Numbered from the stretch's first letter, positions 1 through 11,445 are shown. The stretch: 64,000 bases of DNA from Pomphorhynchus laevis (GCA_012934845.2 WNNJ02001629.1:1-64000), one strand, 5' to 3'. The notes: generated by a model from the sequence alone, not told the origin. Translations and numbers: made by a program.

Positions 1-165
1 ATATCCAGTTAAAATTTAAAATTTAAATTAAAAATAAAAGTAAATTATTATGAATTTACTAATAGATAACAGACGTTGTATCAGAATAAGGATTAGAGGT
101 CATAGCAGCGGGGCCAATTACATGTTAATAACGTATTTCCTCAAATAAAAATTTATCGTCTTTAT
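1..165 (-). repeat. PLE1 3' unit, internally deleted copy
   Basis: Read on the minus strand this is the structured 3' unit that follows the PLE1 reverse transcriptase at 56.1 kb. It keeps the ttgtatcagaataagg block, the GGGGCC block and the aaatacat/gtattt block. The central part is missing: the sequence jumps from 'gaggtcat' straight to 'agcagcgggg', as if two 'cat' words recombined. The copy stands alone, with no RT remnant beside it. Confidence 0.7.
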
Positions 166-1254
166 CAAAAGTTAAGATTTTATATATTTTGTATCAAGAC
201 AAATTTGTAATTTGTATAATACATTTGAATTTTTTTAAATTATTTAAACTTAATAAAATTCTAAATTCTAATACTGGTGTTGACAGTATTTAAAACGAGA
301 CTGATGACACCATTTATTTTGACCTTTAAAATTTAAATCAAAAAATTGAATATTTTTTAAAAATATCAAATCTGATATTCTGATAACAAAGACAGACACA
401 TCATATATTGTTGTAGAATGTGAATTATGACCGTTATTTTGGTCATTTTCAAATTAAGGCATTATATTCATCAAAATGAATAAGTTCATGCAATGAAGAT
501 TTACCTGACAAATGATTTAACTGTGCATTTAATGTTAATAAGCATCACACTCGAAACATTGAGATATATTGCTCGAAGGTTGTCCGAGCAATGATTCTTT
601 TAATAAATATGAATTTATTACAGTTAAAATCAATTTTCTTTGATAATAAATTCAAAAAATATAATTATAATTAGTGAAAATATAATTACTGCTTTATATA
701 AATAGAGCCGTAAAAACTGATATAATTGGCATTTACCGCTTATATGGGAAATAAAAAAATATATAAAATATTTTGATATTTATTTTGCCTAATTTTGTTA
801 TAATTAATTTGGCGTTACTTATGTTGAAACGAAATACACATTTTTCAATAATTTATCACTCTATACTTCACTGTATAATGACGCGTTTGCTAAATGTTGT
901 GAAACTGTTGACCGTATTTGTCAATGCATTATAAATTTCCGTTCTTAATCGTGGTCTTCAAAGCTTTTGACCTTTTTTAATCAGCAGAAGTCGCTAATGT
1001 TCGTTTACCAAAATATAATAAACAAAGCTTGCATTAATAAAGTTTAACATATTTGTTTCTAGCTTTTTATTTTTGTTTGATAGTGTCTAAATGATTTTTA
1101 TTGTCTAAATCATTTTTGATGTATAATGATTTTTAAATGTCTAAATAACTTTTAGTTAAATCATTTAAAGGTAAATACACAAAAAGTAATTTTAATTAAT
1201 TTCGTTGGTATTTGATTAAAGTTGTTATAATCGATATTATTTTATATGAAATAA
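166..1254. other. AT-rich stretch without recognised genes
   Basis: About 1.1 kb of AT-rich DNA. I see no exon, RT motif or clear repeat. If the CRIM1-like gene continues left of the window, this is part of its next intron. Confidence 0.5.
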
Positions 1255-1600
1255 AAAGAAAATAAAATTTAAAATAAACGTCATTTTTATGAATTGACTA
1301 ATAAATAACAGACGTTGTATCAGAATAAGAATTAGAGGTCATCATGAGGAACTGCTATGCTATAAATAATTTAATAATTTTTATATAGGATTTTATATAA
1401 TTTATTTCAAGTTAAAAATTAAAATTTAAATTTAAAAATAAAAGTAAATTATTATGAATTGACTAATAAATAACAGACTTTGTATCAGAATAAGAATTAG
1501 AGGTCATCAGGAGGAACTGCTATGCTATCAGGTTTTGACCCATATTCCTTGACCCAGCATAGCAGCGGGGCAAAATACAAATAATAAGTTATACTACGAA
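1255..1600 (-). repeat. two PLE1 3' units joined head to tail
   Basis: A first copy (1,255-1,363) runs from the 'aaataaacgtcatttttatg' block to 'aactgctatgctat' and stops. A second copy (1,364-1,600) starts in the AT-rich tail and runs through the GGGGC block. Both have the same orientation, with PLE sense on minus. The second retains the CTGCTATG / CATAGCAG complementary pair almost intact. Confidence 0.75.
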
Positions 1601-1830
1601 ATTAATATTTTTTTATTAATAGATAAATAAAAAATAAAGATAAATCAATTAATAAATTAATAGATAAATTTTAGTTTGATAAATTAATCAAACTATTTTA
1701 GATAAATTAATCAAAACTAAAGATGAATAATAAAAAATTATGCAAGATACGAAATTTGAACTCATCAATTAATGAATTATAATGTTATAATATAATATAA
1801 TGTTATAATATTTATTATAATATACTATGT

Positions 1831-2165
1831 TACCAGATTACTGAGTCTACGTGCTATATTATTATATAAAAATATTTTAAAATATTTTTTTATACCGTAA
1901 ACACGTATTAATTCATGTAAATTTCTCATTTGTTTATAATTTGATTAATAAATAATTCTTATTTGTTAATAAATTTTATTTATACAAAAAATAAACCAGA
2001 TGGGTTCAAGTTTCGGCCACTAATTCCTCTACCCAACATACCAGCGGGACGAAACACGCGCTTTAAAAATTTAAATTTGAAATTTAAAATAAAAATCCAT
2101 TTTTAAGAATTAACCAATAAATAATATAAGATGCATTTGAACAAGGCTTAGAGATCATCATACTA
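1831..2165 (-). repeat. decayed PLE1 3' unit fragments
   Basis: A tail motif (agattactgagtctacgtgc) begins the block. A piece of the structured core follows at about 2,005-2,055 (ttcggcc ... acccaacat), and then the upstream block 'aaccaataaataatataaga' out of its normal order. The parts are shuffled relative to the copy at 56.1 kb, so this is a composite of old fragments. Confidence 0.55.
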
Positions 2166-2560
2166 TCACAATAGGTAAAAAATATGGATTGATACAATAA
2201 CATAAATTCGTATTAATCATTATATTAACCAAAATCATTTTAATGTTTTATTTCATTGATTTTTAAGGTTAATTTATTGACTTCAGTACTGATGATCGAC
2301 AGTATTCAACTGCGCATATTGACCAACCAAATACCTGTTTATTGTTCCTGCGTTTTAAAAAAAAACTCTAAAAAATTTAAAAAAATCAAAGCACAATTTA
2401 CTCAACATTGAATCAAGTGCTAGAAAATACAAAATCTTTAGTGTGCAACATTTAATATGTATTCAATAAAAAATCTTGCAAGCAAAGGCAAGTATAATTG
2501 ATCAATATGGGGGAATGTTTAAACGTCAAAATTCTAATAAATTAAATTATCACAAATTAC
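2166..2560. other. intronic DNA downstream of the last visible CRIM1-like exon
   Basis: AT-rich sequence immediately 3' (in gene sense) of the VWC exon ending at 2,561. I find no further cysteine-rich exon here; the antistasin-like repeats that follow in CRIM1 must lie left of the window if present. Confidence 0.45.
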
Positions 2561-2737
2561 CGTCTTCACACACTGGACAGCAGACATTTTCAATTTTTTT
2601 CGGATTTTTACAAGGCGGTGATAAACAGTATTCGGCTGTGCATTTTGCTCTTCCTTGATAACAATTACATTTAAAGCACCCATCTGCCTCAAACCAAGAT
2701 TGATTTAACATGAATAACCGACTATCGCTCATACAAC
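2561..2737 (-). CDS. CRIM1-like gene, exon encoding the second VWC domain
   Basis: This is a 177-nt exon on the minus strand, bounded by an acceptor (tatttag|GT) and a donor (GACG|gtaattt). Both introns are phase 1, so the exon is a self-contained 59-codon module. It encodes a von Willebrand factor C domain with ten cysteines in the canonical order: C, CxxCxC, C, C, C, then CCPVC at the end. The residues GCM...NQSW..A.GCFKCNC...C...C and KNPKKIENVCCPVCED align by eye with the second VWC of CRIM1 (GCYANG...GDRW..DDC...CTNPVKVPGECCPVCEE). In CRIM1 such domains bind BMP ligands outside the cell. The coding sequence continues into an exon beyond the left edge. VWC modules also occur in kielin/chordin-like proteins; the CRIM1 call rests on domain order across the exons. 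Confidence 0.8.
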
Positions 2738-2785
2738 CTAAATAATTAATGAATGATCAATAAATATCATCTTGTATTATATTAC

Positions 2786-2968
2786 CTCCACATATTGAAC
2801 AACATTCATTAGCTGGTGTATACATGTAGCCACAACCCATTTGCGGTTGACAAGTTTTACGGCTACAATATACAAGACCTTGATCACATCTGCAGATACT
2901 GCACTTGTCCGGGTACCATACATCACCGTCTTTGTAAATCACCTTGTCGTATGAACACATATCTGGAC
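2786..2968 (-). CDS. CRIM1-like gene, exon encoding the first VWC domain
   Basis: A 183-nt exon on the minus strand between acceptor (atttag|GTCC) and donor (GGAG|gtaatat), phase 1 at both ends. It encodes 61 residues with ten cysteines in VWC order: CSYDKVIYKDGDVW, CSICRC, C, C, GCGYMYTP, ECCSIC. The pattern C.Y....Y.DGD.....C.FCRC...C......C..YY.P..ECC.VC is that of CRIM1 VWC1. Only 48 bp separate it from the next exon, a very short intron, while the upstream intron is about 9.8 kb and full of retroelements. The ORF reads on into the intron after the donor, so the naive ORF (ending GNIIQDDIY) is wrong at its C-terminus. An opposite-strand ORF over the same bases is a shadow. Confidence 0.8.
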
Positions 2969-3429
2969 CTAAATATACATTTTAAACCAAATTTTGTAAA
3001 TCAATGTAAATCGTCGTTTTTATAATATATAAAGAATTATTTTAAACGTTGTGACGGTTCTGTTTGATTTCAATTTACTCTAAGAGCAGCTATATACAAG
3101 CTCTTACTGCTAGTACCGGTGTACCTTAAACCTTGATGTGTTTAGACAACGGTTTGTCTCGTTGATGTTGCGTTTGCAAACAACTGTATTTGTAAAAGCT
3201 GGCGATTTTTGGTGTAGTAACTTTTAAAAGAAAATATTTTGCTTACACAATATCGTCTTCAAAATGATGTCGCTAATATTGGAGTGTGATTTCAACGTCT
3301 CAAGAAATATTTTAAAAAATATTGTTAATATTTGACTATTTCCTATTTAATATTTTAATATTTTAATATTTTGATTATTTTAAATAATCAAAATTAGTAC
3401 TGGTATAAAATACTATTTCACCATTAATA
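2969..3429. other. intronic DNA, no feature seen
   Basis: AT-rich 3' end of the large CRIM1-like intron (gene on minus). Nothing is recognised apart from short A/T runs. Confidence 0.4.
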
Positions 3430-3620
3430 TTTAATTACACAGATCAGCTAACTGAGTCAACGTATTTTATACTATTTTTAAATTAAAAATAATTATGAAA
3501 AGTAAATAATTATATAGACTTAATATCATTATAATTATATAAGACTATTAATATATAAGAATAATCAGGTCAGTTAACTGAGTCTACGTACAATTTATAT
3601 TTATATCAAGGGTTAAAAAT
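3430..3620 (-). repeat. two copies of the PLE1 tail motif
   Basis: Two matches to the terminal motif tcagctaactgagtctacgt lie about 125 bp apart (near 3,445 and 3,573). Each is followed by AT-rich tail but no structured core. They look like 3'-terminal stubs of PLE1. Confidence 0.6.
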
Positions 3621-3740
3621 TTTGAGTGTCTTATACATCTGGACGCCAAAAAATACGCAAAATAGTGAATTTATCCGGGCGACAAGCAATAAATTAATAT
3701 GCTAGTAAATTAATAATAAAAATACAATCAAATATGTCAT

Positions 3741-4262
3741 CTACAAATTAATAGTAGTTTTACTTAATGTTAATTTAATGCTCATATCTAGATATATACC
3801 ATATATATCATTACATATTGTTGCAATTCTTAAAATTTCATTATTTAATGTATTATATTTTATATTATATGGTATGCATGAATGCTCATGCAAAAATATG
3901 TTTCTTGTAAATTTAAATATGTCATCTTTACGATATAAATTAATAGTAGTTTTAGTTAATGTTAATTTAATGTTCATATCTAAGATATACACCTTCTTTA
4001 TCATTAATATTGGTTTTGTTAAGAATAAGGCTTTCTGGATAAATTTGTTCACTTATTGAATAAAAATTGTTAGAGTTAAATACACATATATCATCAATGT
4101 ATCGAAACATATATTTCATATATTTATATTGTTTAGATTTAGTTTTTACACAGTTATAAACAAATTCATATTCTATAAAGCTTAAAAACAAGTCAGCTAT
4201 AATTGGGCTACTATTACCACCCATTGGAACACCTTTTATTTGTCTAAATATAGATGTCGATA
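3741..4262 (-). mobile_element. PLE1 fragment: RT palm and thumb
   Basis: On the minus strand this encodes a stretch of the PLE1 RT: GVPMGGNSSPIIADLFLSF, the catalytic FRYIDDICVF, SEQIYPESLILNKTN, then KDDIFKF and NEILRIATICND. It is closely similar to the better copy at 55.4-56.1 kb. There is a frame break between the YIDD part and the KDDIFKF part. The lower-coordinate end repeats a piece of the MNIKLTLTKTTINL region, so the copy is rearranged as well as truncated. It sits inside the CRIM1-like intron. Confidence 0.85.
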
Positions 4263-4281
4263 AAATATATCGACATCTATA
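4249..4281. repeat. perfect 14-bp hairpin at the broken end of a PLE1 fragment
   Basis: Arms 4,249-4,262 and 4,268-4,281 (tatagatgtcgata / tatcgacatctata) are perfectly complementary around a 5-nt loop. The left arm is native PLE1 sequence; the right arm is its inverted copy, at the point where the RT fragment breaks off. Confidence 0.85.
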
Positions 4282-4570
4282 AAATCTTTATATAAATTAT
4301 ATTTTTTAAACAGTTATGAACAATTATCAAAATCGAAATGGCAATACGCCCCGCATGAGGAAGAAAATTTATTAAATTTTCGATTCCATTTTGGAATCAT
4401 CATCAGAAATTGTATATTAATTATTATCGAAACATATATTTCATATACACAGTTATAAACAAATTATAATATTAATAACAAATTATAACAAATTAGTATA
4501 TAATACACACTATTATACAATATTATTATAGTAATTATATTTATTATTAATTATTATATGTTTTTAAAGT

Positions 4571-4620
4571 AGGTAAATATATATAGACAAATAAAAAGTG
4601 TTCCAATTGGAGGTAATACA
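4571..4620 (+). mobile_element. PLE1 scrap, plus orientation
   Basis: About 50 bp matching the stretch that encodes IFRQVKGVPMGGN (atatagacaaataaaaagtg, then gttccaattggaggtaatac). It abuts the 3' end of element B1, suggesting B1 is inserted within or beside PLE1 debris. Confidence 0.5.
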
Positions 4621-4621
4621 T

Positions 4622-5330
4622 TTAAGGTTGCCCGCAAATGGGCCCTGTATAATACCAGTTTTTATATGAATTTTGTGTTGATCGTGGTATGCGGAACGCC
4701 AGAGAGCACATTTTTGCGAGGGAGACTCCGATTTGGCGACGTAACTTCGCTATGTTTTCCGCGTATGAGCGATTCCCTCTAGCGGTATCCGATGCTGCTA
4801 CCCGCTTCAGCACTGTACTCATTTCAACTCCAGTACCTCCAGAAGAGGAAATTATCAAGGGAGTAAATCGAGCTCGTTCGAATGTGTTCACACGCTCTAC
4901 ATACTTCGCACGCTTTCTGTTCTCGTGATACACAAATGTGCTCTCTGGGCTGCATGAGGCATTTGACGGAGCGTGGATGTTGAAAATTGAGACGTCAAAG
5001 AACGTCCGCTCTGTCGGGATACCAAATAAACCAGTACAAGCCAAGTCTAGACGAGCATTGCGGTCTTTGCAAGTAGATGCCTTTTCAAATGAATAATTTG
5101 ATTCTATTGGTGCCAGCAGAGGCTCGGTTACGATATTTTGACTTGCACCTGATAACAAGTTTCGCAGGAGATCACGAATCGCATTGTGTTTGATTATTGT
5201 CTTGCCAGATAGACGAGAAGTGAGTGTGAGTAACAGAATTATCCTTACCACAAACGCATGTCTTAAACTCGTTGACAAGTGGCCATCCGTATCTTGTTGA
5301 CAAACCATCATAAAACTCCTCGCGACGTAG
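4622..5330 (-). pseudogene. C-terminal restriction-like nuclease domain of B1
   Basis: Beyond the RT, after a frame change near 5,250-5,330, the reading frame encodes HNAIRDLLRNLL, RLDLACTGLFG, RTFFDVSIFNIHAPSN, YHENRKRAKYVERVNTFE, RFTPLIISSSGGTG and EMSTVLKRVA. This is the conserved C-terminus of this RT family (R.D....G, FFDV.V.NP, Y..NE..KK..Y..R, FTPLV.S..GG.G). The D...FFDV...E.K arrangement is consistent with a PD-(D/E)XK-type endonuclease; I infer that fold from motifs only. It would nick target DNA to prime reverse transcription. Confidence 0.65.
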
Positions 5331-5660
5331 TCTGTATAACCGATCATCGTTAACCCTGGCAGAAAGCCAAGTAGAAGAGCCTTTTATTGTCGCGTGCATT
5401 AACGAATTACGAAAAAATTTGTCGCTCCCATCCACAATTTCGGAAAACAAGGAGTCTGAAATATGCTTCTTTATTCTTCTAATTTCCGCTGCTACTATAG
5501 TCTGAGCTTTGTTTAGTTCAACTCCCGTTAAACCACTTTTAAGTGGATTACACATAGCCTCCGACCACTGCCACTCACGCAAGACAAAATCTGAAGGATC
5601 CGTAATGCCCATTCCACCCCTGCTTGTCGGCAAAGCAATAATCCGTCTCATTTGATCTTA

Positions 5661-7088
5661 TATTAGTTGCTGACCGGTGAGATTTGGTAGTAGGCACTCT
5701 TTTATTTTCTGTTCCAATTTTTCCACGCCCTTACCTTCGAAGCGACATGCCCTAAAAATGTGAGTCCATTTGTGTTGGAGTGACACCATGTAGGCGGAAT
5801 ATGCGAGCTGCGGATCGATTTTCGCGATTTCTGCTAGTCGTTGGATCATCATCCAATTCTCTATTTTGTCATCCAGCCATGATTTTCCACATTCGGCCGA
5901 TCCAATAGGACACCCCAGGACTTCAACGCTCGTGTTGGTCACTGACACATCCAAGGCATTGAACAATGATTTTGTTTCACTATTTTCGGAGGGAACAAAT
6001 ATTTTACATTTCCTAGCATTGACAAAGAAGCCATATTGAGGTCCAAGTGTTTGCATCCTCTCCAAATATCCCGCAAGATCATTCGCTGTTTCTACGCAAG
6101 ACACATCATCTGCATACCATTTTTGCTGGCTATTTGGAAAATCATGTTTTAATTTTTCCATCATAGGAAGAGTTGCTGCAGCGAAGGCAACCATTGACAG
6201 ATGGTCCCCCTGTGTAAAACCCTCTTGGGATCTCGTTGTTTCACCGTCAATTATCATAGTGGGATCATCATGATAAGTGTTTGTTAAAATGTTAACTAGT
6301 GGTAGACACACACTACTCATATTAGCCAAAGCAAGTTTTCTATTAACGCGATTGAACGCGTTGTCAGCGTCTATAAGCAGCAAGCATTTGTTATTCTGTT
6401 CAAATAAACACGACCGAATGTACCGAACCACATACTCCCGGCCACAACGTTGTCCCGCACATAATTGTGTATTTCCTGCAACTGATTGTATGTGCATAGA
6501 AATCGTTCTAATGACGACTTTGGCCATTATCCTACGATACACTTCGCCAATCCCGATAGGCCTAATTCCATCAGATTTTTCTAAGGCAATCAACCTTGAG
6601 GCAACCAAAGCTACAGTTGATTCTCGTGGAACAATTTCAGAGGCTAAACGTCTTGTCATACCAGCTAATGCCTCGACCAGCTTTTCAGAATCGCAGTCAA
6701 ACGATATCAGCATTTGTTTCCATGTTTGCGCGTCCACACCTGATGGCCCGGCTGCACCTGTCGTCTTCTTTGCCATCGATACTATATCCGCTCCCGTTAT
6801 TTGATTGAATAAAGTGACATGAAACGGAAGTGTTCCTATCATAGAGTGCTTGATCAAACCTTCTTCGTGTAAATTCACGCCATGTGGATGTTTCTCACTT
6901 AAGGCCTGTTTGACAGTTAACTGCCCAACTTTTTCGTTCAATTTAAGACACTTGCCAAATGATGCTTTCCCATCAAGAGTTCTCACTGCTCCACCGATAT
7001 TGCCTCTGAGCATGAGTCGTGTGAACGTCTTGTGCCAATTTTCCTCAACCTGATAATTTCCTTTCCCGTCTTTTGTATGTTGAAGGTA
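5661..7088 (-). pseudogene. reverse transcriptase of B1
   Basis: The frame is open from 7,088 to 5,661 (about 476 codons; a Met occurs at 7,013). It starts in a region equivalent to B2's LLKEARYLQ. RT motifs are in order: GAAGPSGVDAQTW, RPIGIGEVYRRIMAKV, TQLCAGQRCGREYVVRYI, LLLIDADNAFNRVNR (motif A), EGFTQGDHLSMVAFA (motif B; a P is replaced by H), KWYADDVSC (motif C, with DD intact), then GPQYGFFVN and EVLGCPIGS (thumb). The catalytic residues look intact, so the enzyme core decayed little. An in-frame stop separates it from the ALPTSRGGMGI segment that continues to about 5,172. A long plus-strand ORF at 6,277-6,804 is its shadow. Confidence 0.8.
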
Positions 7089-7090
7089 AC

Positions 7091-7215
7091 GAGCCTCATC
7101 TAATAAATTATTATATTATTATATTATAATAATTAATATATTATATTAATTATTATATTATAATAATTATAATTAATATATTATTTATTATATAATAATA
7201 ATTATTAATATATTA
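7091..7215. repeat. TA-rich low-complexity spacer
   Basis: A run of taata/attat words between B1 and the LINE-C fragment. It can fold on itself at many positions; nothing else is visible. Confidence 0.6.
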
Positions 7216-8150
7216 ATAAAGGAAATAGATAAAGGAAGTGTCGTCTGATATCTCATTGATATTATACGCTGATGATTTAGTTATTATAAGTTCGAATATA
7301 AATCTACAATCTGCATTGCACAAATAGAAATGAATTCTTATCAAAACAAAATTGCAGTTAATGTGGCGAAAACGAAGGTAGTTAAATTCAGAAAGGGAGG
7401 GAGGATATCAAAGAACGATCTTGTACTATACAAAAATGTTCCGCTTGATTTCTGTCCTAGTTACAAATATCTCGAAATAACTGTATCATTGAGATGGTGA
7501 TTGTGCGATCACCTTGAAGATCAGAATTGTAAGTTCTCTTCGTGTGTTTATCACATTCCGAATCTTAAAGCATTGTCGTTCAGTGGCGCACTCAAATTTT
7601 TCGAAATTATGATAGAGCCGAAATTTTTTTATGGACTCGCGTCCTTATGGATTGACCTAACTGCTACAAACATGAGCAAACTAGATAGTATCAAATGACG
7701 ATATATTAAACATGTATTAGGTGTATCTAAAAAAGTATCGTCATCATGTATAGCAAGAATAACAGGAATACGTTGTTTAATTAAGGATTACAAATTTCGT
7801 TTCATGTTGCCAACGACGGAAGCGTATAGACTTCATATAAGTAACTGTCATCAAAAGATTAATAATGTAGATAGAGATATTCAAAACACACCAGCAATGA
7901 AATACTCATATTGGAGAGATCCATGTTGCCATAAAAGACCACTGATTATCCGTGCCTTCATTTAAGGCTACCACAACAAATTTTGCTCAAGCAACAAGGC
8001 AATTCATGAGCGCAAACCATTAATCTGCCGCTTTTGCAATCTCACATGTGAGTCGTTCTTACATTGATGGAAATGCAGCCATTTGAGTGCACTTTCTCTG
8101 AAGGAAATTGACAGGCTTTGATATGAAGAATATCGTTTATGTCTGACGTT
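7216..8150 (+). mobile_element. LINE-C family, 3' fragment of ORF2
   Basis: Broken reading frames encode the C-terminal half of a LINE RT: LILYADDLVII (motif C), NVAKTKVVKFRKGGR, then a thumb region with SGALKFFEIMI, ASLWIDLTATNMSKLDSIK and a terminal RFCNLTCES...HLSALSLKEIDRL. Each piece matches the LINE-C copy at 27.1-28.4 kb (VVKFRKGGRLCSYDE, IWTDLTTANFAQIDKCKGRF, CFFCGDRCESLSHVFECP). The copy is 5'-truncated, as is usual for LINEs, and carries several stops, so it is old. It lies in the CRIM1-like intron. Confidence 0.8.
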
Positions 8151-8530
8151 TACTTATTTTTATCCTTATATTTTTTGTATCAATTATTTTGCCCATCGCC
8201 AATTGGCGGCAGGGGTTAATAAATTAACTCAGATTATTAATATATTAATATAACATTATTATAATAATGTTGTCGTGATTAGCCTACTGTGGGTTGTATG
8301 ATCTACTCTATCTGATATTAAACTCAAAAACATTTTTAATTTGTATTTTTGAAAGAGTCGAGGATGTTGATCCACATTATTGTTGAAAGAAGAAAAGGCA
8401 TCCGCCAACAGAACATTGTTGTTAAAACCAATATTTCGGTTTCCGAGCGAAACCATTTTCAAGGTAATTGTAATTAGCTTGAACACATATTTATTTTCAA
8501 AGAAATATTATGTTATGATCTCAGAAACTT

Positions 8531-8565
8531 TTTTATGTAAAAAAACAATGTTTTTTTACATAAAA
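8531..8565. repeat. perfect 16-bp hairpin, 3-nt loop
   Basis: Arms 8,531-8,546 (ttttatgtaaaaaaac) and 8,550-8,565 are exact reverse complements around 'aat'. Confidence 0.85.
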
Positions 8566-8654
8566 TACAACTCTGACAAAGTTATTGTATTGTTTTTCTT
8601 TAATGCCACTTTTAAACCAAGTCCTTTTAAACTTAGTCTTTTAAAACTTAGTTT

Positions 8655-8945
8655 AAAAGTTAAACTAAGTTAAGTCAGCTAACTGAGTATACATATTGTT
8701 ATATAATTATAAAATAAACAAAACATAATAATGCTAAATCAAAATTTAAAAATTAAATAATAAAATTAATAATTGTTTTTAGATTTTCTATAATTTAAAT
8801 CAAGTTAAAATAAAAAATTGAAATTTAAAATAAAAAATAAAATTTAAAATAAACGTCATTTTTATGAATTAACTAATAAATAACAGACGTTGTATCAGAA
8901 TAAGAATTAGAGGTCATCAGGAGGAACTGCTATGCTATCAGGTTT
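8655..8945 (-). repeat. PLE1 3' unit, half copy
   Basis: Runs from the terminal motif (tcagctaactgagtatacat) through the AT-rich tail to ctgctatgctatcaggttt, where B2 begins. The other half of the structured core (GGGGCC side) is missing, so B2 or a deletion removed it. Confidence 0.75.
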
Positions 8946-9165
8946 CATTTATCACTTTCACTTATATTATTATTTGGTTTTTCTCAACCAAGTTACGACA
9001 TTACAAACGGATAAAATTCTTATTTTTCGATACAAGTAATCCGTTTACCATACTTGACTCTTCGTTTCTCGTGATAATCAAACGAGTTGAACAAATTAAG
9101 TGAGAAGTATGGTGCCAAGTAACTTAATACATAAATGCCTATTATAGGGCATCTCAAACTCAGAG

Positions 9166-9573
9166 GTGAAATGTTGTGGTTGCAATGGGCAGAACGCAAC
9201 ATGTAAATCTTGGAATTGCCGAAAGGCGGGCAAAAAATGTATTAACTGTGCGGCTGCTAACTGTTCAAATCATGAATTGGATAAACCGTCTAATTACCAA
9301 AGCTTGAGATGTGATTATAAGAATGCAGCTGACAGAGAAGTTCTAAATGAACAAATCAATACTGCCGACGATCATGATCCTAGAACTCTTGAATACGTTG
9401 AAACGGTCAGGGAAGCAGCAACAGAGCATAGTATAACTGATAATAATCACCAACGAGAAAGATACATTGTCGATTTTGATATTAATGCGATATATCAAGA
9501 ACTAATACACAGGTATCCAATCATTTTAAACTACCGGCCTGTAACACGAGCAAGGAATTTATTGACTTACTAG
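9166..9573 (+). pseudogene. N-terminal CXC-like cysteine module and linker of B2
   Basis: The frame has an upstream stop at 9,145 and no ATG before the cysteine region (the first codons are GTG AAA TGT), so the start is undetermined. The first 35 residues form a dense cysteine module (CCGCNGQNATCK, CRKAGKKCINC, NCSN), resembling tesmin/TSO1-type CXC motifs and almost identical in layout to the start of LINE-C ORF1 at 31.1 kb. CXC motifs bind DNA, so a role in target binding is plausible but inferred. The next ~100 residues are hydrophilic linker; the frame then breaks and continues at 9,590-10,061 (IKLWKVQQLGDLLKEARYLQ). Confidence 0.65.
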
Positions 9574-10005
9574 CAGATTGCCTTGAAACGTTTAACCGAA
9601 CAGCATCTACCTCGGATAATTCTCTGAAACGAGCGACTGTATTATGTCAGGTAATATTACAACGCATAAAGACTCGCAAGATAAGCTATATAAGGAAAAC
9701 AATTAAAAGACGTATCAAATTATGGAAGGTGCAACAATTAGGAGATTTATTAAAGGAAGCACGGTACTTGCAAAAGATGAAAAAAGATGATTTTCACTCT
9801 CGTGCCCAACGTCATGCTCCGACCGTCCGGAGGGTAATACATTTTATCGGAAATGGACATGTAGCGAAAGCATCCAGAATGCTCGAGAATGATTCAGGAG
9901 GTGGAGTGATACCTTTAGAGGAAATAGTAAACAACAAAACGGTATTGCAGCACTTGGAAGATATGCACCATACAGCGTCTGAAGGTCTTACGAATTTAAA
10001 ATTGA

Positions 10006-11135
10006 TTGATCCAATGGACAGATGTGCTGAACTCAATAAGATTTTTCAGCATGGATCATGAACATACTATAAAAGCTGCGAGGCGAACACATGGTTCGGC
10101 AGGTCCCTCAGGAGTCGACTCGGAAGGATGGATATCATTTCTCACAGCTTTTGGTATGACTTCAAGAAGATTAGCGTGCATAATAAGTGAATTCGCCATC
10201 AAAATATCAACAGAGCACATTGAATCAAGTAGATTGGATGCGTATACGGTTAGTCGACTTATACCGGTGAACAAGAACCCGGTAGTCCGACCGGTGGGAA
10301 TTGGGGAAGTGCTACGCAGGATAATAGGCCGAGCAATACTCGAACATATAGGCGATGATTTAACAAATGTATGCGGTTCTGTACAGCTATGTGCTGGACA
10401 ATGCGGAGGGACCGATATCGCCATACACACAGTTCGATCTTCCTTTTCAGCTTCCCCTGATAATTGTCTTCTTTTGCTGGATGCCAGAAACGCTTTTAAC
10501 TCTGTTAATAGATCGCTCACCCTCGAAAATATGAAGTACATCTGCCCGTCCTTGAGTATAATTATGAATAATACATACGCAAAGCCATCACAGTTAACAG
10601 TCGGTGGGATCTCTTTGATGTTAGCTGAAGGATTCTCTCAAGGCGATCCTCTATCGATGGCAGCCTTTGCTGCCGCGTCCTTACCGTTTATCGAAAAGCT
10701 GAGACAAAATTATCCTAGTGCTCAGCACTGTTGGTATGCAGATGATGCTGCTTGCGTAAGAAAGGCAGAGGATTTAGTAAAGGTGTGGGAGCTAGTAAAA
10801 CGATTAAACCAGCTTACGGATACAACGTAAATCCGGAAAAGTGTGTAATTTTAACACGAGAAAATATTGGAGATACAAATCTTTTTGAGGAAACTGAATT
10901 ACAGATCCGAACAGATGGAGTCAAATACCTAGGCAGTTGTATCAGAACGAACAACTATGTTGAACATCAAGTGAAGGAAAAAATTAGAGAATTCAAGATG
11001 GACGTATCAAAACTAGACGATCTAATTACGGAGAATACTTTTGCGGCGTATCTCATGTTAAATAGAGTTTTCCAACACCAATGGACATATTTCAAGAGAA
11101 CATGCCAGACAAATATTGAATGGTTTAAACTTTAG
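10006..11135 (+). pseudogene. reverse transcriptase of B2
   Basis: Two overlapping frames (10,006-10,830 and 10,752-11,135) cover the RT. Motifs in order: SAGPSGVDSEGW, RPVGIGEVLRRIIGRAI, VQLCAGQCGGTDIAIH, LLLLDARNAFNSVNR (A), AEGFSQGDPLSMAAFA (B, complete QGDPLS), CWYADDAACV (C, DD intact), then YGYNVNPEKCVILT and VKYLGSCI. B1 and B2 match motif for motif, so they are one family. One frame change lies near 10,760-10,830. Expected activity: target-primed reverse transcription of the element RNA. Confidence 0.8.
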
Positions 11136-11445
11136 AAAATGAATTATTTCAAAATAAAATTTCTCGGATACTTGGTATAAAAACTATGAATGAATAATCT
11201 AGATCAATAATTCATCTACCATATTTCATAGGAGGTTTGGGATTAATGAACCCAGCTGCGGAAGGAGATACTGAATATTGAGTTTCGTACTCGATATGCA
11301 AACCAAGCATCGATGGACTGAGAAGAAACGAACTACGTAATAACCAAAAAAATTACAAAATGAAGAGCATGATCAAAATAAGATTAAACAAAAGCTGGAT
11401 CAACTCAAAATTATTAATTCCTCGTAACAAGATCTTAGAACAATA

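Larger units (their letters stand above)
4622..7090 (-). mobile_element. B1: RT plus restriction-like nuclease retroelement, 5'-truncated
   Basis: A minus-strand retroelement with a higher GC content than its surroundings. In order it encodes an EARYLQ-type linker, an RT with GPSGVD, RPIGIGEVYRRIM, LCAGQ, DADNAFN, TQGD and YADD motifs, a cysteine pair region (CVCGK) and a C-terminal nuclease-like domain. The architecture matches an RT family common in cnidarians, crustaceans and other invertebrates (GPSG.D / RPIG.GEVLRRI / LCAGQ). The 5' end stops at about 7,090, upstream of which the N-terminal cysteine module seen in B2 is absent. The coding sequence is interrupted at least twice. It is inserted in the CRIM1-like intron. 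Confidence 0.8.

Noticed and set aside
2816-3025. Plus-strand ORF over the VWC exon as a gene
   Set aside because: It is the antisense shadow of the VWC exon; the minus strand has the cysteine pattern and splice sites.
6277-6804. A 175-codon plus-strand ORF as a gene
   Set aside because: It lies antisense over the B1 reverse transcriptase, which has full motif support on the minus strand.
10056-10541. Minus-strand 161-codon ORF
   Set aside because: Shadow of the B2 reverse transcriptase.
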